A DNA stretch of 13,933 nt from Propionibacteriaceae bacterium (GCA_030544185.1 JAUNRO010000016.1:1-13933); one strand, 5' to 3'; counted from the stretch's first letter, positions 7,188 through 13,933 are shown. The notes: a model not told the origin generated them from the letters alone. Program-made: numbers and translations.

Positions 7188-7768
7188 AGCTGCTGATCGA
7201 GATTGTCCTGCTGATCTGCCTGGCCCTGCTGATGGTGGCGGCGGTGGCCGAGGAGGGGCGGACCATCGCGCGCTGCCTCGCAGCGGTCCGCGGGCCGGGC
7301 GTCCTCACCCGCCTCGGCGCGGGGTTCCTGCTCACGGAGGTGGTCCTGGTCGCGCTGGTGGGTCTGGCGGGCGGGGCTTATCCGCACATGACGCACGCCG
7401 TGCTGGGCGCGGCGTGGCTGCCGCTGGGGTTCTTCGTGGCGGGCTGGATGCTCCGCGATATCGGCCTGTGGCACGGGCCCGTGGTCGGCGGCCGGCTGCG
7501 GGGGCTCGTGGTGGTCGGGGCCGGCGTCCAAACTCTCTCCGTCCTCGCCACCCTCGCCTGCATCGCCCTGCTGACCCGGTGGCCGACGTCGCCGGAGCCG
7601 TTTCATGCGGGTACGCCGTTGGTCGCGGTCGCGGCCGTCATCGCTATCGGAATCGTGGGGGCGCTGAGGTTCGCGTGGGGTCCGCGGAGTCTGGCGACGG
7701 CCAGGTTCACGTGGCCCGCGGCGGACGCTCCCGCGACAACCACACTGCGGCTAACACCAGCCCGCTGA
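7184..7768 (+). CDS. Half-length CydB-like membrane protein
   Basis: This 194-residue protein has about five hydrophobic helices (roughly 3-22, 46-66, 72-92, 105-131, 144-163). Its start overlaps the CydA-like stop (ATGA), so the two are coupled and probably form a complex. The stretch LLTEVVLVALVGLAGGAYPHMTHAVLGAAWLPLGFFVAGWMLRDIGLW resembles the N-terminal half of CydB, where GNxVWLxxxGGALFAAxP is followed by a YLPLxxxLxxLxLRGVxFE helix. Canonical CydB is about 330-380 residues with two such halves, and the second half is absent here. No CxxCH heme c motif is present. The resemblance is weak and was made by eye. The 3' end overlaps the convergent MFS gene by 62 nt. An alternative reading is an unrelated small membrane protein that replaces CydB. 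Confidence 0.6.
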   Translation: MKLLIEIVLLICLALLMVAAVAEEGRTIARCLAAVRGPGVLTRLGAGFLLTEVVLVALVGLAGGAYPHMTHAVLGAAWLPLGFFVAGWMLRDIGLWHGPVVGGRLRGLVVVGAGVQTLSVLATLACIALLTRWPTSPEPFHAGTPLVAVAAVIAIGIVGALRFAWGPRSLATARFTWPAADAPATTTLRLTPAR

Positions 7769-8879
7769 GGACGGCGGGAACGCCGGTGAGCATGATCGCG
7801 CCAGCAGCGGACCAACCGGTGAAGAGCGGCACCCAGAGCAGCGGCGCCAGCGCGGAGCCGCCGAACTGGCAGGCCAGCATGACCGAGCTGGCGCCGGAGC
7901 GGTTGGTGGGCGCGGAGGTGACGGCGAGGTTCTGAGCGACGGAACGGGTTGCGGTGCCGCTCATGCCGCCCAGGGCAACGGCCGAGACCATGATCGTCAC
8001 ACCCAGCCCGACCGGCAGGCCCGAGGTCAGGCCGATGATCAGGGCGGACAGGCCGAGCAGCGCATGCGCGACCATGCCGACGGGCAACAGACCGAGCCGG
8101 TCGAGCAGACTGCCCGTGCGACGCCCCGTCAGCAGCCCCGCGACACCGAACGCCGCCACCGCGAGGCCGGCCAGTCCCGGCGACAACCCGAACTCGACAC
8201 GGCCGAACAGGGCGACGAGGAGGATGACGCCGGTGGTGGTGAGGTACGCCAGCCCGGCGACCGCGCACGCGAGCGCCAACTGCCGGTTGGCGAGCGACCG
8301 GAACCGCCCACGCGCCTCGGTCGGATGTCGCGGCGCATCCTGCGGGGGCAGGAAGAACAGGGCTCCCGCCACCACGGCCACGACCACGAACCCGGCCCGC
8401 CAGTTGAGCGCCGCTGCGAGGCCGCCGGCGAGCGGAGCGAGTGCCTGGCCAAGGGCCTGCATGGAGCCATACATGCCGAGCGAGCGCCCCAGGCGATCCG
8501 GGGGCACCGCGTCCGACAGCGCGCCCACCAGCACCGGCGTCGTGAACGCATTGGCCACGCCCTGGAGCACGCGCCCCGCGATGAAGAGCGGGAACGTCGG
8601 CGCGAACGCGCACGCGAGCGAGGCGACGATATAGACGAGGTACGCAATGCGTACGGCTCGGCGACGCCCGATCCGCTCCGCGATCGTGCCGGAGACGAGC
8701 ATGAGAGCGGCGAAGGGAACGAGGTACGCCGTCAGCGCGAGGCTGACGGCCTGCAGCGACACAGCAAGGTCGCGCGACAGCTCCGGCAGCATCGTGCCGA
8801 CGATCTGCCCACCAAAAGGGCCGATGAAACCGCCGATGTAGAGCGGCCACGTCGGCACACTCCGCGTCGTCTCGGCCAT
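7707..8879 (-). CDS. MFS transporter, 12-TM drug:H+ antiporter-1 type
   Basis: This is a major facilitator superfamily secondary transporter of 390 residues, probably an exporter in the inner membrane. The N-terminus WPLYIGGFIGPFGGQIVGTMLPELSRDLAVS is the TM1 and loop 1 pattern typical of DHA1 members. Motif A reads GTIAERIGRRRAVR (about 64-77), motif B IAGRVLQGVANA with Arg103 (about 100-111), and a motif C-like LGQALAPLAGG (about 143-153) supports antiport. The two six-helix halves are separated by the hydrophilic loop PPQDAPRHPTEARGRFRS. The ATG at 8877-8879 lies 19 nt after rpiB and lacks a clear ribosome site, so translation may depend on rpiB. The substrate cannot be read from sequence. 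Its 3' end overlaps the convergent CydB-like gene by 62 nt. Confidence 0.92.
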   Translation of the reverse strand: MAETTRSVPTWPLYIGGFIGPFGGQIVGTMLPELSRDLAVSLQAVSLALTAYLVPFAALMLVSGTIAERIGRRRAVRIAYLVYIVASLACAFAPTFPLFIAGRVLQGVANAFTTPVLVGALSDAVPPDRLGRSLGMYGSMQALGQALAPLAGGLAAALNWRAGFVVVAVVAGALFFLPPQDAPRHPTEARGRFRSLANRQLALACAVAGLAYLTTTGVILLVALFGRVEFGLSPGLAGLAVAAFGVAGLLTGRRTGSLLDRLGLLPVGMVAHALLGLSALIIGLTSGLPVGLGVTIMVSAVALGGMSGTATRSVAQNLAVTSAPTNRSGASSVMLACQFGGSALAPLLWVPLFTGWSAAGAIMLTGVPAVLSGLVLAAVWLSRERPPRAT

Positions 8880-8898
8880 GGCCGGAGGCTAGCCGAGA

Positions 8899-9348
8899 CT
8901 AGAGCTCCTCGCCGTTCTCGATCCGGGCGAACGAAGCGACGCGGTCGGCATGCCGCCCGCCCTCGAACTCCGCGCCCAGGAAGGCGTCAACGATCGCCTT
9001 CGCCATGTCCACACCCACGAAGCGCTCGCCGACCGCCACGAGGTTGGCGTCGTTGTGGCGCCGGGCCATCGCCGCGGAATAGGGCTCGGTGCACACCACC
9101 GCACGGGCGCCGGCCACCTTGTTGGCCGCGATGGAGATGCCGATCCCGGAGCCACAGACCAGGACGCCCAAATCCGCCGCCCCCGACGTCACCGCGCGAG
9201 CGGCGCGCGCCCCCCACACCGGATAGTCGGTCCGCTCGCGGCTGCCGGTGCCGATATCGAGGACCACATGACCGAGCCCGTCGAGATGGGCGATCAGCTC
9301 CTGCTTCAATCCGAAACCGGCGTGGTCGGCCCCCACAGCGATCTTCAT
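8899..9348 (-). CDS. rpiB: Ribose-5-phosphate isomerase B (RpiB/LacAB family)
   Basis: This cytosolic enzyme of the non-oxidative pentose phosphate pathway interconverts ribulose 5-phosphate and ribose 5-phosphate. The 149-residue length fits the family. The N-terminal MKIAVGADHAGFGLK carries the phosphate-site Asp8-His9. The central LGVLVCGSGIGISIAANKVAGARAVVC contains the catalytic-base Cys65 and the GSGIG anion-hole loop. It is followed by EPYSAAMARRHNDANLVAVGERF with the His98-Asn99 ring-opening region. The ATG at 9346-9348 has GAGAGG 6 nt upstream. A 19-nt gap to the MFS gene suggests a two-gene operon. RpiB-like folds also act on allose or galactose phosphates, but the HAG, CGSGIG and RRHNDAN motifs favour the RpiB assignment. 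Confidence 0.95.
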   Translation of the reverse strand: MKIAVGADHAGFGLKQELIAHLDGLGHVVLDIGTGSRERTDYPVWGARAARAVTSGAADLGVLVCGSGIGISIAANKVAGARAVVCTEPYSAAMARRHNDANLVAVGERFVGVDMAKAIVDAFLGAEFEGGRHADRVASFARIENGEEL

Positions 9349-9420
9349 GACACACCTCTCGTTTTCGGCGGTTAGGCTGGGGTTGTCCTCGCTTTATCGT
9401 TCCATTCCCCAGGAAAAGGC

Positions 9421-9999
9421 ATGCCCACTTCCCCCCCTGCCGAGACACTTCCCGCGGACCGATCACCGCGCCGCGGTCGCGTCGTGGTGATCACGGGTGC
9501 CATGGCGGCGGGCAAGTCGACCGTCTCCGAGCTGCTCGCGCAGCGACTGCCGCACTCGGTGCACCTGCGCGGTGACTACTTCCGCCGCATGATCGTCAAC
9601 GGCCAGGTCGCCATGACCCCCGACCCCGCCCCCGAAGCCATCGAACAGCTGCACCTGCGCCACCAGCTCGCGGCGGTGACCGCCGACACCTATGCCGAGC
9701 ACGGCTTCGACGTCGTGGTGCAGGACGTCATCATCGGCGCCGATCTCGCCCCTTTCATCGCCCGGATCCAGACCCCCGAGCGGTTCCTCGTGGTGCTGTC
9801 CCCCAGCGTGAGCGTGCTGGAGTGGCGGGAGCAGCAGCATCGCCGCAAGGAAGGTTATGTCCACTTCTCCGCCCAGGCGATGGACACGGCCCTGCGCAAG
9901 CAGTCGGCCCGCATCGGCTATTGGCTGGACTCCTCCTCCCAGACCCCTGATGAGACCGTTGACGACATCCTCGACAACCTCGACCGGGCGCGGGTCTGA
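9421..9999 (+). CDS. P-loop kinase / phosphotransferase-like ATPase (AAA_33-type)
   Basis: This is a 192-residue soluble P-loop protein resembling small-molecule kinases of the chloramphenicol phosphotransferase / zeta-toxin-like group. Walker A is GAMAAGKST (26-34, Lys32). A substrate-side acidic residue lies in LRGDYFRRMIVNG (Asp52). The strand FDVVVQDVIIG looks like a Walker B region, and the arginine-rich segment EWREQQHRRKEG (about 139-150) fits the LID. The ATG has AGGA 6 nt upstream. The gene is divergent from rpiB across 72 nt, where TAGGCT at 9373-9378 could be a -10 element. It abuts the pseudouridine synthase gene with no spacer. The substrate is unknown; a nucleotide, antibiotic or RNA-linked substrate are all possible. 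Confidence 0.75.
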   Translation: MPTSPPAETLPADRSPRRGRVVVITGAMAAGKSTVSELLAQRLPHSVHLRGDYFRRMIVNGQVAMTPDPAPEAIEQLHLRHQLAAVTADTYAEHGFDVVVQDVIIGADLAPFIARIQTPERFLVVLSPSVSVLEWREQQHRRKEGYVHFSAQAMDTALRKQSARIGYWLDSSSQTPDETVDDILDNLDRARV

Positions 10000-10932
10000 G
10001 TGCCCCCTCGCTCCCCGCTCCCGCCCAGGCATGGCCTGGCGGCCGCCTGGGTGCGGACGCCCGATCGCGATCCGGCCCGGCCTGCGCCTTGGGCGACGAT
10101 GCGGGACTTCCTGATCGACCGGCTCGGCCCGCTGGGCGTTGCCGGGGTGGATCGCCAGCTCGCGGCGGGCGGGTTCGTGGACGCGCAGGGCCGGCCCTGG
10201 ACAGGCAGCGAGCCCTATCGCGCGAATACCTTCGTCTGGTTCCACCGGGAGCTGCGCGCGGAGCCCGAGGTGCCGTTCGCCGAGGAAATCCTGCATCGCG
10301 ATGAGCGGATCGTCGTCGCCGACAAGCCCCACTTCCTGTCCACGATTCCCCGGGGCCGCCATGTCGTGCAATCGTTGGTCGTCCGCCTGCGCAATCGCCT
10401 CGGCCTGCCCGAGCTGGGTCCGGCCCACCGGCTCGATCGGCTCACCGCCGGGGTCGTCCTGCTGACCACGGATCGGCGCTGGCGCGGTGCCTATCAGTCG
10501 TTGTTCGAGCAGCGTGCGGTGCGCAAGACCTATCGGGCGATCGCCCCGTTCGATCCGCAGCTGGAGCTGCCCCGCCGCCTGGGCGGACACATCATCAAAC
10601 AGCGCGGCTCGCTGCAGGCGGAGCTGGTGCCCGAGCGGGCGGACAACGCCGAGACCTGGTGCGAGCTCATCGAATCCCGCGGCGACTGGGCGGAATATCG
10701 ACTCACTCCCCGCACCGGCCGCACCCACCAGCTCCGCGTCCAGCTCAACGCCCTCGGCCTGCCGATCCTCGGCGACCCGCTCTATCCGAGGGAGCTGGAC
10801 GTCTCGATCGATGACTTCACAGTCCCGCTGCGGCTGCTGGCCGAGTCCCTGGAGTTCACCGATCCCGTCGACGGCGGCCGGCGCCGGTTCGTGTCGCGCC
10901 GCGCACTCGACTGGCCGCAGGCGCGAGACTGA
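10000..10932 (+). CDS. RluA-family pseudouridine synthase
   Basis: This enzyme isomerises specific uridines in rRNA or tRNA to pseudouridine in the cytoplasm. It has 310 residues. An N-terminal region (about 34-85) may be a degenerate S4-like RNA-binding module. The catalytic domain follows, with the ADKP segment (about 107-110) and motif II HRLDRLTAGV (143-152), which holds the catalytic Asp146. KTYRAI and TGRTHQLRVQLNALGLPILGDPLYP (239-263) complete the family signature. The start is GTG at 10000, directly after the kinase TGA, and no strong ribosome site is seen, so translation is probably coupled. The modified position cannot be assigned. It sits between a P-loop kinase and a tRNA methyltransferase in an RNA-modification cluster. 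Confidence 0.92.
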   Translation: MPPRSPLPPRHGLAAAWVRTPDRDPARPAPWATMRDFLIDRLGPLGVAGVDRQLAAGGFVDAQGRPWTGSEPYRANTFVWFHRELRAEPEVPFAEEILHRDERIVVADKPHFLSTIPRGRHVVQSLVVRLRNRLGLPELGPAHRLDRLTAGVVLLTTDRRWRGAYQSLFEQRAVRKTYRAIAPFDPQLELPRRLGGHIIKQRGSLQAELVPERADNAETWCELIESRGDWAEYRLTPRTGRTHQLRVQLNALGLPILGDPLYPRELDVSIDDFTVPLRLLAESLEFTDPVDGGRRRFVSRRALDWPQARD

Positions 10933-10937
10933 GCGAC

Positions 10938-11435
10938 ATGGCCCTCGGCGTACGCCTCCTCTTCCATTCCCCTCGCATCCCGCAGAACACGGGGACGACG
11001 ATCCGCCTCGCTGCGGCGGTCGGCTGTGAGCTCCATCTCGCCGGGCCGCTCGGGTTCGAGCTCACCGATACCAAGCTCAAGCGCGCGGGGCTGGACTATC
11101 ACGATCTCGCGCACGTGCGGGTCCACACCGATCTGGAGGCGGCGTACGCGGAATTGCTGCCCGCGCCGGACGCACCGCACCCGCCGGGCGCCGCACCGAG
11201 GATCTTCGCCTACACCACCCACGCAACCCGGGCGTACACCGAGGTCGCCTATCGCTTCGGGGATGTGTTGTTGTTCGGACCCGAACCGACCGGACTGGAC
11301 CCCGAGGTCCTCACCGATCCGCGGGTGAGCGACCAGGTGCGGATCCCCATGCTGCCCGGCCGCCGATCGCTCAACCTGGCCAACGCGGCCGCGATCGCGG
11401 CCTATGAGGCGTGGCGCCAGGCCGGCTTCGCGTGA
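10938..11435 (+). CDS. trmL: tRNA (cytidine/uridine-34 2'-O)-methyltransferase, TrmL-like SPOUT enzyme
   Basis: This is a SpoU/SPOUT-class methyltransferase that, in characterised homologues, uses S-adenosylmethionine to 2'-O-methylate the wobble nucleotide of leucine tRNAs. The 165-residue product shows the TrmL order of motifs: PRIPQNTGTTIRLAAAVGCELHLAGPLGFELTD, KRAGLDYHD, the knot segments LLFGPEPTGLD and IPMLPGRRSLNLANAAAIAAYEAWRQ. A proline/alanine-rich insertion (PAPDAPHPPGAAP) lies in the middle. The gap to the preceding gene is 5 nt with only a weak ribosome site, so it is likely cotranscribed and coupled. A strong hairpin terminator follows 39 nt after the stop. Specificity for position 34 is by family and not shown here. 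Confidence 0.85.
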   Translation: MALGVRLLFHSPRIPQNTGTTIRLAAAVGCELHLAGPLGFELTDTKLKRAGLDYHDLAHVRVHTDLEAAYAELLPAPDAPHPPGAAPRIFAYTTHATRAYTEVAYRFGDVLLFGPEPTGLDPEVLTDPRVSDQVRIPMLPGRRSLNLANAAAIAAYEAWRQAGFA

Positions 11436-11473
11436 TCACGTCCCGGCCGGCCGGACTGAGATGCTTCGTCAAG

Positions 11474-11512
11474 CCGAAAGCCCCCGCCAGAGATCCTGAC
11501 GGGGGCTTTCGG
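11474..11512. terminator. Bidirectional hairpin terminator between trmL and phaC
   Basis: CCGAAAGCCCCCG (11474-11486) and CGGGGGCTTTCGG (11500-11512) are perfectly complementary over 13 bp around a 13-nt loop. The placement between two convergent genes, 39 nt past trmL and 14 nt past phaC, suits termination in both directions. T tracts are short, as is common in actinobacteria. Confidence 0.85.
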
Positions 11513-11525
11513 TGTGCTGCGGTGA

Positions 11526-13301
11526 TCAGCCGAGAACGTACTGACCCGGTGCCGGCTCGATCGGCTGGTATTCCTTCGAGCCCATCGACGGCGGCGCCAC
11601 CTGATCCTTCGAGCTGCGCTCGGTGACCCACTTCTCCCACGGGCCCCACCACGAACCCTGCGCCCGCTCCTGCTGCGCGGCCCAAGCGTCGGGGTCGCGG
11701 ATCAGGTCGTGCGCGTTGGTGGTCGAGATCCGGTGCGAACGACGCGGGTGACCCACCGGGCTGACGATGCCGGCGTTGTGGCCGCCGCTGGTCAGCGCGA
11801 AGGTGATGTCGTCCGAGCCGGTGAGCAGGTTGATCTTGAACACCGACTGCCACGGGGCGACGTGGTCGGTCTCGGTGCCCACCGTGAAGATCGGGAGCTC
11901 GATGTCCTTCATGGACACGGTCTGGCCGTTGACCTTGTAGCGGTCGCGCGCCAGCTCATTGTCGAGGAACATCGCACGCAGATATTCCGAGTGCATCCGA
12001 TAGGGCATGCGGGTGGTGTCCGCGTTCCACGCCATCAGGTCGTTGAGCGTGGACTTGTTGCCCATCATGTATTCCTCGACCATCTTGCCCCAGACCAAGT
12101 CGTTGGAGCGCAGGGCCTGGAAGGTGCCGGCCATCTGCTCGCCGGTCAGATAGCCCTTGCGCCACATCTGGGACTCGAGGAACGCGACCTGCGCCTCGGT
12201 GATGAACAGGCCGAGCTCACCGGGCTCGGTGAAGTCCACCTGGGCGGCGAACATGGTCTGGGTCGCGACCGGGTTGTCCTTCTGCTTGGCCAGATAGGCG
12301 TTCGCGATGCTGAGGATCGTGCCGCCGAGGCAATAGCCGACGGTGTGAATCTTCTGCTTCGGCACGATCGACTGCACGACCTCGATGGCCTTGAGGACAC
12401 CGGAGTTGAGATAGGTCTCCATGCCGAAGTCACGGTGCTCCTCGGTCGGGTTGATCCACGACATCGAGAAGACGGTGTGACCCTGATCGACCAAGTACTT
12501 GTACAGCGAGTTGGTCTGGCGCAGGTCGAGGATGTAGTACTTCATGATCCACGCCGGAACGAAGAGGATCGGCTCCTTGTAGACCTTGTCGGTGGTCGGC
12601 TTGTATTGCAGGACCTCCATGACCTCGTTGCGGAACACGACCTCACCCTCGGTGATCGCGAGGTCCTTCGCGACCTCGAGACCGTCCGGGTTCGGATTCG
12701 CCTGGCGCAGCGCCGACTGCTGCCAGTCGGTGACCAGGTTCCACATGCCCTCGACGAGGTTCTTGCCCTTCTTCTCCTTGGTGTGGGAGAGGACATCGGG
12801 GTTGGTGAGCGGGCTGTTGCTCGGCGAGGTGGCGTCGACCATCTGCATGATCGCGAAGTTGATCAGGCGCTGCTGCGGGGCTTCCAGGCCAAGCACCTCG
12901 GTGGTCGCCGACTCCCACCACTCACGGCTCAGCAGGAACTGCTGGGACATGACGTTGAACGGGAACTTCTGCCAGGCCTCGGTGCCGAAGCGACGCTCGG
13001 AGCGGGACGGCTTGACCAACGGCTCCGGATTCTTCCCGGTGGCGGCTTCCAGCGTGTACTTCGCCAGCTTGCCCCAGTTGCGCATGCCCTGTTCGAGCAG
13101 CAGACCGCGCTTGCCCGGGGCCATCCACAGATGGATCAACCAATCCAGGTAGGCCAAGGGGATCGCGGCGGGGGACATGCCGCCAGTGAGCTTCGCGAGG
13201 CTCACATGCATGGTGCGGTCGAGCTGTTCGGCCTGCTCCTCGGAGAGGAGCGGCTTGCCTGTTTCGAGGCCGGAACCCTGGGGATTTGACTGTTCGGACA
13301 C
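11526..13301 (-). CDS. phaC: Class I-like poly(3-hydroxyalkanoate) synthase
   Basis: This enzyme polymerises (R)-3-hydroxyacyl-CoA into storage polyester at the granule surface. The 591 residues match class I synthases (about 590). The lipase-like box reads GYCLGG with catalytic Cys324. The other triad residues are Asp479 in GTETDHVAPW and His508 in TSGGHNAGIVSP. Further conserved segments are NPxxF-type EVVFRNEVMEVLQY, ILFVPAWIMKYYILDL, SWINPTEEHRD, and WNADTTRMPYRMHSEYLR. The N-terminal domain contains WLIHLWMAPGKRGLLLEQGMRNW. The start is GTG at 13299-13301, with AAGGAG about 10 nt upstream, slightly long spacing. No phaA, phaB, phasin or depolymerase gene lies in the window, so phaC appears isolated here. 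A -10-like TAGTAT lies about 70 nt upstream. Confidence 0.96.
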   Translation of the reverse strand: MSEQSNPQGSGLETGKPLLSEEQAEQLDRTMHVSLAKLTGGMSPAAIPLAYLDWLIHLWMAPGKRGLLLEQGMRNWGKLAKYTLEAATGKNPEPLVKPSRSERRFGTEAWQKFPFNVMSQQFLLSREWWESATTEVLGLEAPQQRLINFAIMQMVDATSPSNSPLTNPDVLSHTKEKKGKNLVEGMWNLVTDWQQSALRQANPNPDGLEVAKDLAITEGEVVFRNEVMEVLQYKPTTDKVYKEPILFVPAWIMKYYILDLRQTNSLYKYLVDQGHTVFSMSWINPTEEHRDFGMETYLNSGVLKAIEVVQSIVPKQKIHTVGYCLGGTILSIANAYLAKQKDNPVATQTMFAAQVDFTEPGELGLFITEAQVAFLESQMWRKGYLTGEQMAGTFQALRSNDLVWGKMVEEYMMGNKSTLNDLMAWNADTTRMPYRMHSEYLRAMFLDNELARDRYKVNGQTVSMKDIELPIFTVGTETDHVAPWQSVFKINLLTGSDDITFALTSGGHNAGIVSPVGHPRRSHRISTTNAHDLIRDPDAWAAQQERAQGSWWGPWEKWVTERSSKDQVAPPSMGSKEYQPIEPAPGQYVLG

Positions 13302-13373
13302 GTGTCGAATGCTCCTTCAGAATCGGGGCGGCCGAGGTCGGAATGTCTCCGGCCACGGCGCGACTCAGTGACG

Positions 13374-13379
13374 ATACTA
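13374..13379 (-). promoter_or_regulatory. Possible -10 element for phaC
   Basis: On the minus strand TAGTAT (complement of 13374-13379) is a good TAnnnT match and predicts a leader of about 65 nt before the phaC GTG. No convincing -35 hexamer lies at 16-18 nt. The sequence 18 nt upstream reads GGAACG. This is therefore a candidate only. Confidence 0.3.
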
Positions 13380-13452
13380 GTGGTGTCCTCCTGGCTTCGT
13401 TCCCGAATCGTTGCCTCAGATGGCGGAGACTTTGCGCGAGGTGCCCTTCTGG

Positions 13453-13510
13453 GTACGCCCCAGCCGTGCGCCGCCGGCCCCAGGCGCCCGTCCGCCGGCC
13501 CGGGGCGTAC
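13453..13510. repeat. Inverted repeat enclosing two direct repeats, upstream of phaC
   Basis: The 300-nt gap between phaC and the last gene (13302-13601) carries the phaC leader and this structure. GTACGCCCC (13453-13461) and GGGGCGTAC (13502-13510) are a perfect 9-bp inverted pair. Between them the 10-mer CCGCCGGCCC occurs twice, at 13471-13480 and 13492-13501, each containing the palindrome GCCGGC. It could be an operator region for phaC or the divergent gene, or a cruciform. I see no gene in the gap. Confidence 0.4.
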
Positions 13511-13601
13511 ATGAAAACTCCATCATCTTCACCTCATCCTGGAGTCATGGCTGCTGCCTAAAGTTGACGGAATAGAAGGTGCCCGGAGGAAAGGAATCAC
13601 G

Positions 13602-13933
13602 ATGCAGCGCCCGGTGACCAAGACGGCGATCATGATCACGACCATGGCTCTGCCGCTCATCGCTGTGCTCGTCAGCCTGGCCCTCATCAACCTCCCCGGC
13701 GCGCCCCATGTGGACCAGACCGACCCGGTCCGGATCACGGTCCCGGAGCCCGCCCCGAGCGCTGTCGCGGAGAACGCACCGACCGAGCAGCCCCGTGAGT
13801 TGCCACCGCTGCAAACCGTCGAGTTCCGGCCCTATCCGCCGGCTCCGGCTGCTCCGCAGGCGCCCGCCCGGGCCCCGGCGGCCCGCCCGAACAACGGTCA
13901 GGCTCCCCCGCGGGTGAACCGGCCCGCTCCCCC
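13602..13933 (+). CDS. Membrane-anchored proline-rich protein, N-terminal part (runs off right edge)
   Basis: I do not recognise this protein. From the ATG at 13602, preceded by a strong purine-rich ribosome site GGAGGAAAGGA, the frame stays open for 110 codons to the window edge. Residues 1-8 are short and basic (MQRPVTKT), followed by one hydrophobic helix (about 9-33, IMITTMALPLIAVLVSLALI). The rest is a Pro/Ala-rich, low-complexity segment (PEPAPSAVAEN, RPYPPAPAAPQAPARAPAARPNN). A signal peptide is possible, but no clear cleavage site is seen, so a type II anchored extracytoplasmic protein is likelier. Any folded domain would lie beyond the edge. It is divergent from phaC. The start is supported by the ribosome site; the function is unknown. 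Confidence 0.7.
   Translation, partial: MQRPVTKTAIMITTMALPLIAVLVSLALINLPGAPHVDQTDPVRITVPEPAPSAVAENAPTEQPRELPPLQTVEFRPYPPAPAAPQAPARAPAARPNNGQAPPRVNRPAP

Noticed and set aside
5922..7768. Heme c attachment (CxxCH) in the bd-like pair, as a substitute electron entry
   Set aside because: The CydA-like protein has only an isolated cysteine near residue 147 and the CydB-like protein has scattered single cysteines; no CxxCH motif occurs.
9463..10728. A 421-codon minus-strand frame opposite the kinase and pseudouridine synthase
   Set aside because: It spans two real genes with family motifs on the other strand and has no recognisable domain.
11709..13289. A 526-codon open frame on the plus strand antisense to phaC
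   Set aside because: Same composition artefact; phaC has a full catalytic triad, correct length and a ribosome site.
13564..13569. TTGACG upstream of the 13602 gene as a -35 element
   Set aside because: No -10-like hexamer lies 16-18 nt downstream; that stretch is the purine-rich ribosome site.

Overview
The window is GC-rich, densely coding, and looks like a core chromosomal segment of an actinobacterium. The order rpsL-rpsG-fusA-tuf, the frequent GTG starts, the style of the S12, S7, EF-G and EF-Tu proteins, and a class I-like PHA synthase all fit. Propionibacteriales is my best guess, but this is inference from protein flavour and not a computed placement. I see no insertion sequence, prophage, CRISPR array, tRNA or rRNA.

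Layout. (1) Positions 1-3804, minus strand: the str operon, with a candidate promoter at 3776-3804, a leader of about 170 nt, rpsL and rpsG coupled through TAATG, fusA, and the first 122 codons of tuf, which runs off the left edge. Both the rpsG-fusA and fusA-tuf spacers hold strong inverted repeats. (2) Positions 3912-5799, minus strand: a histidine kinase and NarL/LuxR-type response regulator with an 8-nt overlap. (3) Positions 5922-7768, plus strand, divergent from the two-component pair: two overlapping membrane-protein genes. The first is a CydA homologue that keeps the heme-ligand positions and the paired glutamates of cytochrome bd but lacks the quinol-binding Q-loop. The second is about half the size of CydB and resembles only its N-terminal half. 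(4) Positions 7707-9348, minus strand: rpiB followed by a 12-TM MFS transporter whose 3' end overlaps the CydB-like gene by 62 nt. (5) Positions 9421-11435, plus strand: a tight cluster of a P-loop kinase, an RluA-type pseudouridine synthase and a TrmL-type tRNA 2'-O-methyltransferase, closed by a bidirectional terminator. (6) Positions 11526-13301, minus strand: phaC, PHA synthase. (7) From 13602 to the right edge, plus strand: the start of a membrane-anchored proline-rich protein of unknown function.

The most interesting part is positions 4600-7770. A compact bd-oxidase-like pair, with a heme core but no quinol-oxidising loop, no CxxCH heme c motif and a half-length partner, sits divergent from its likely two-component regulator across a 122-nt spacer that carries a perfect dyad.
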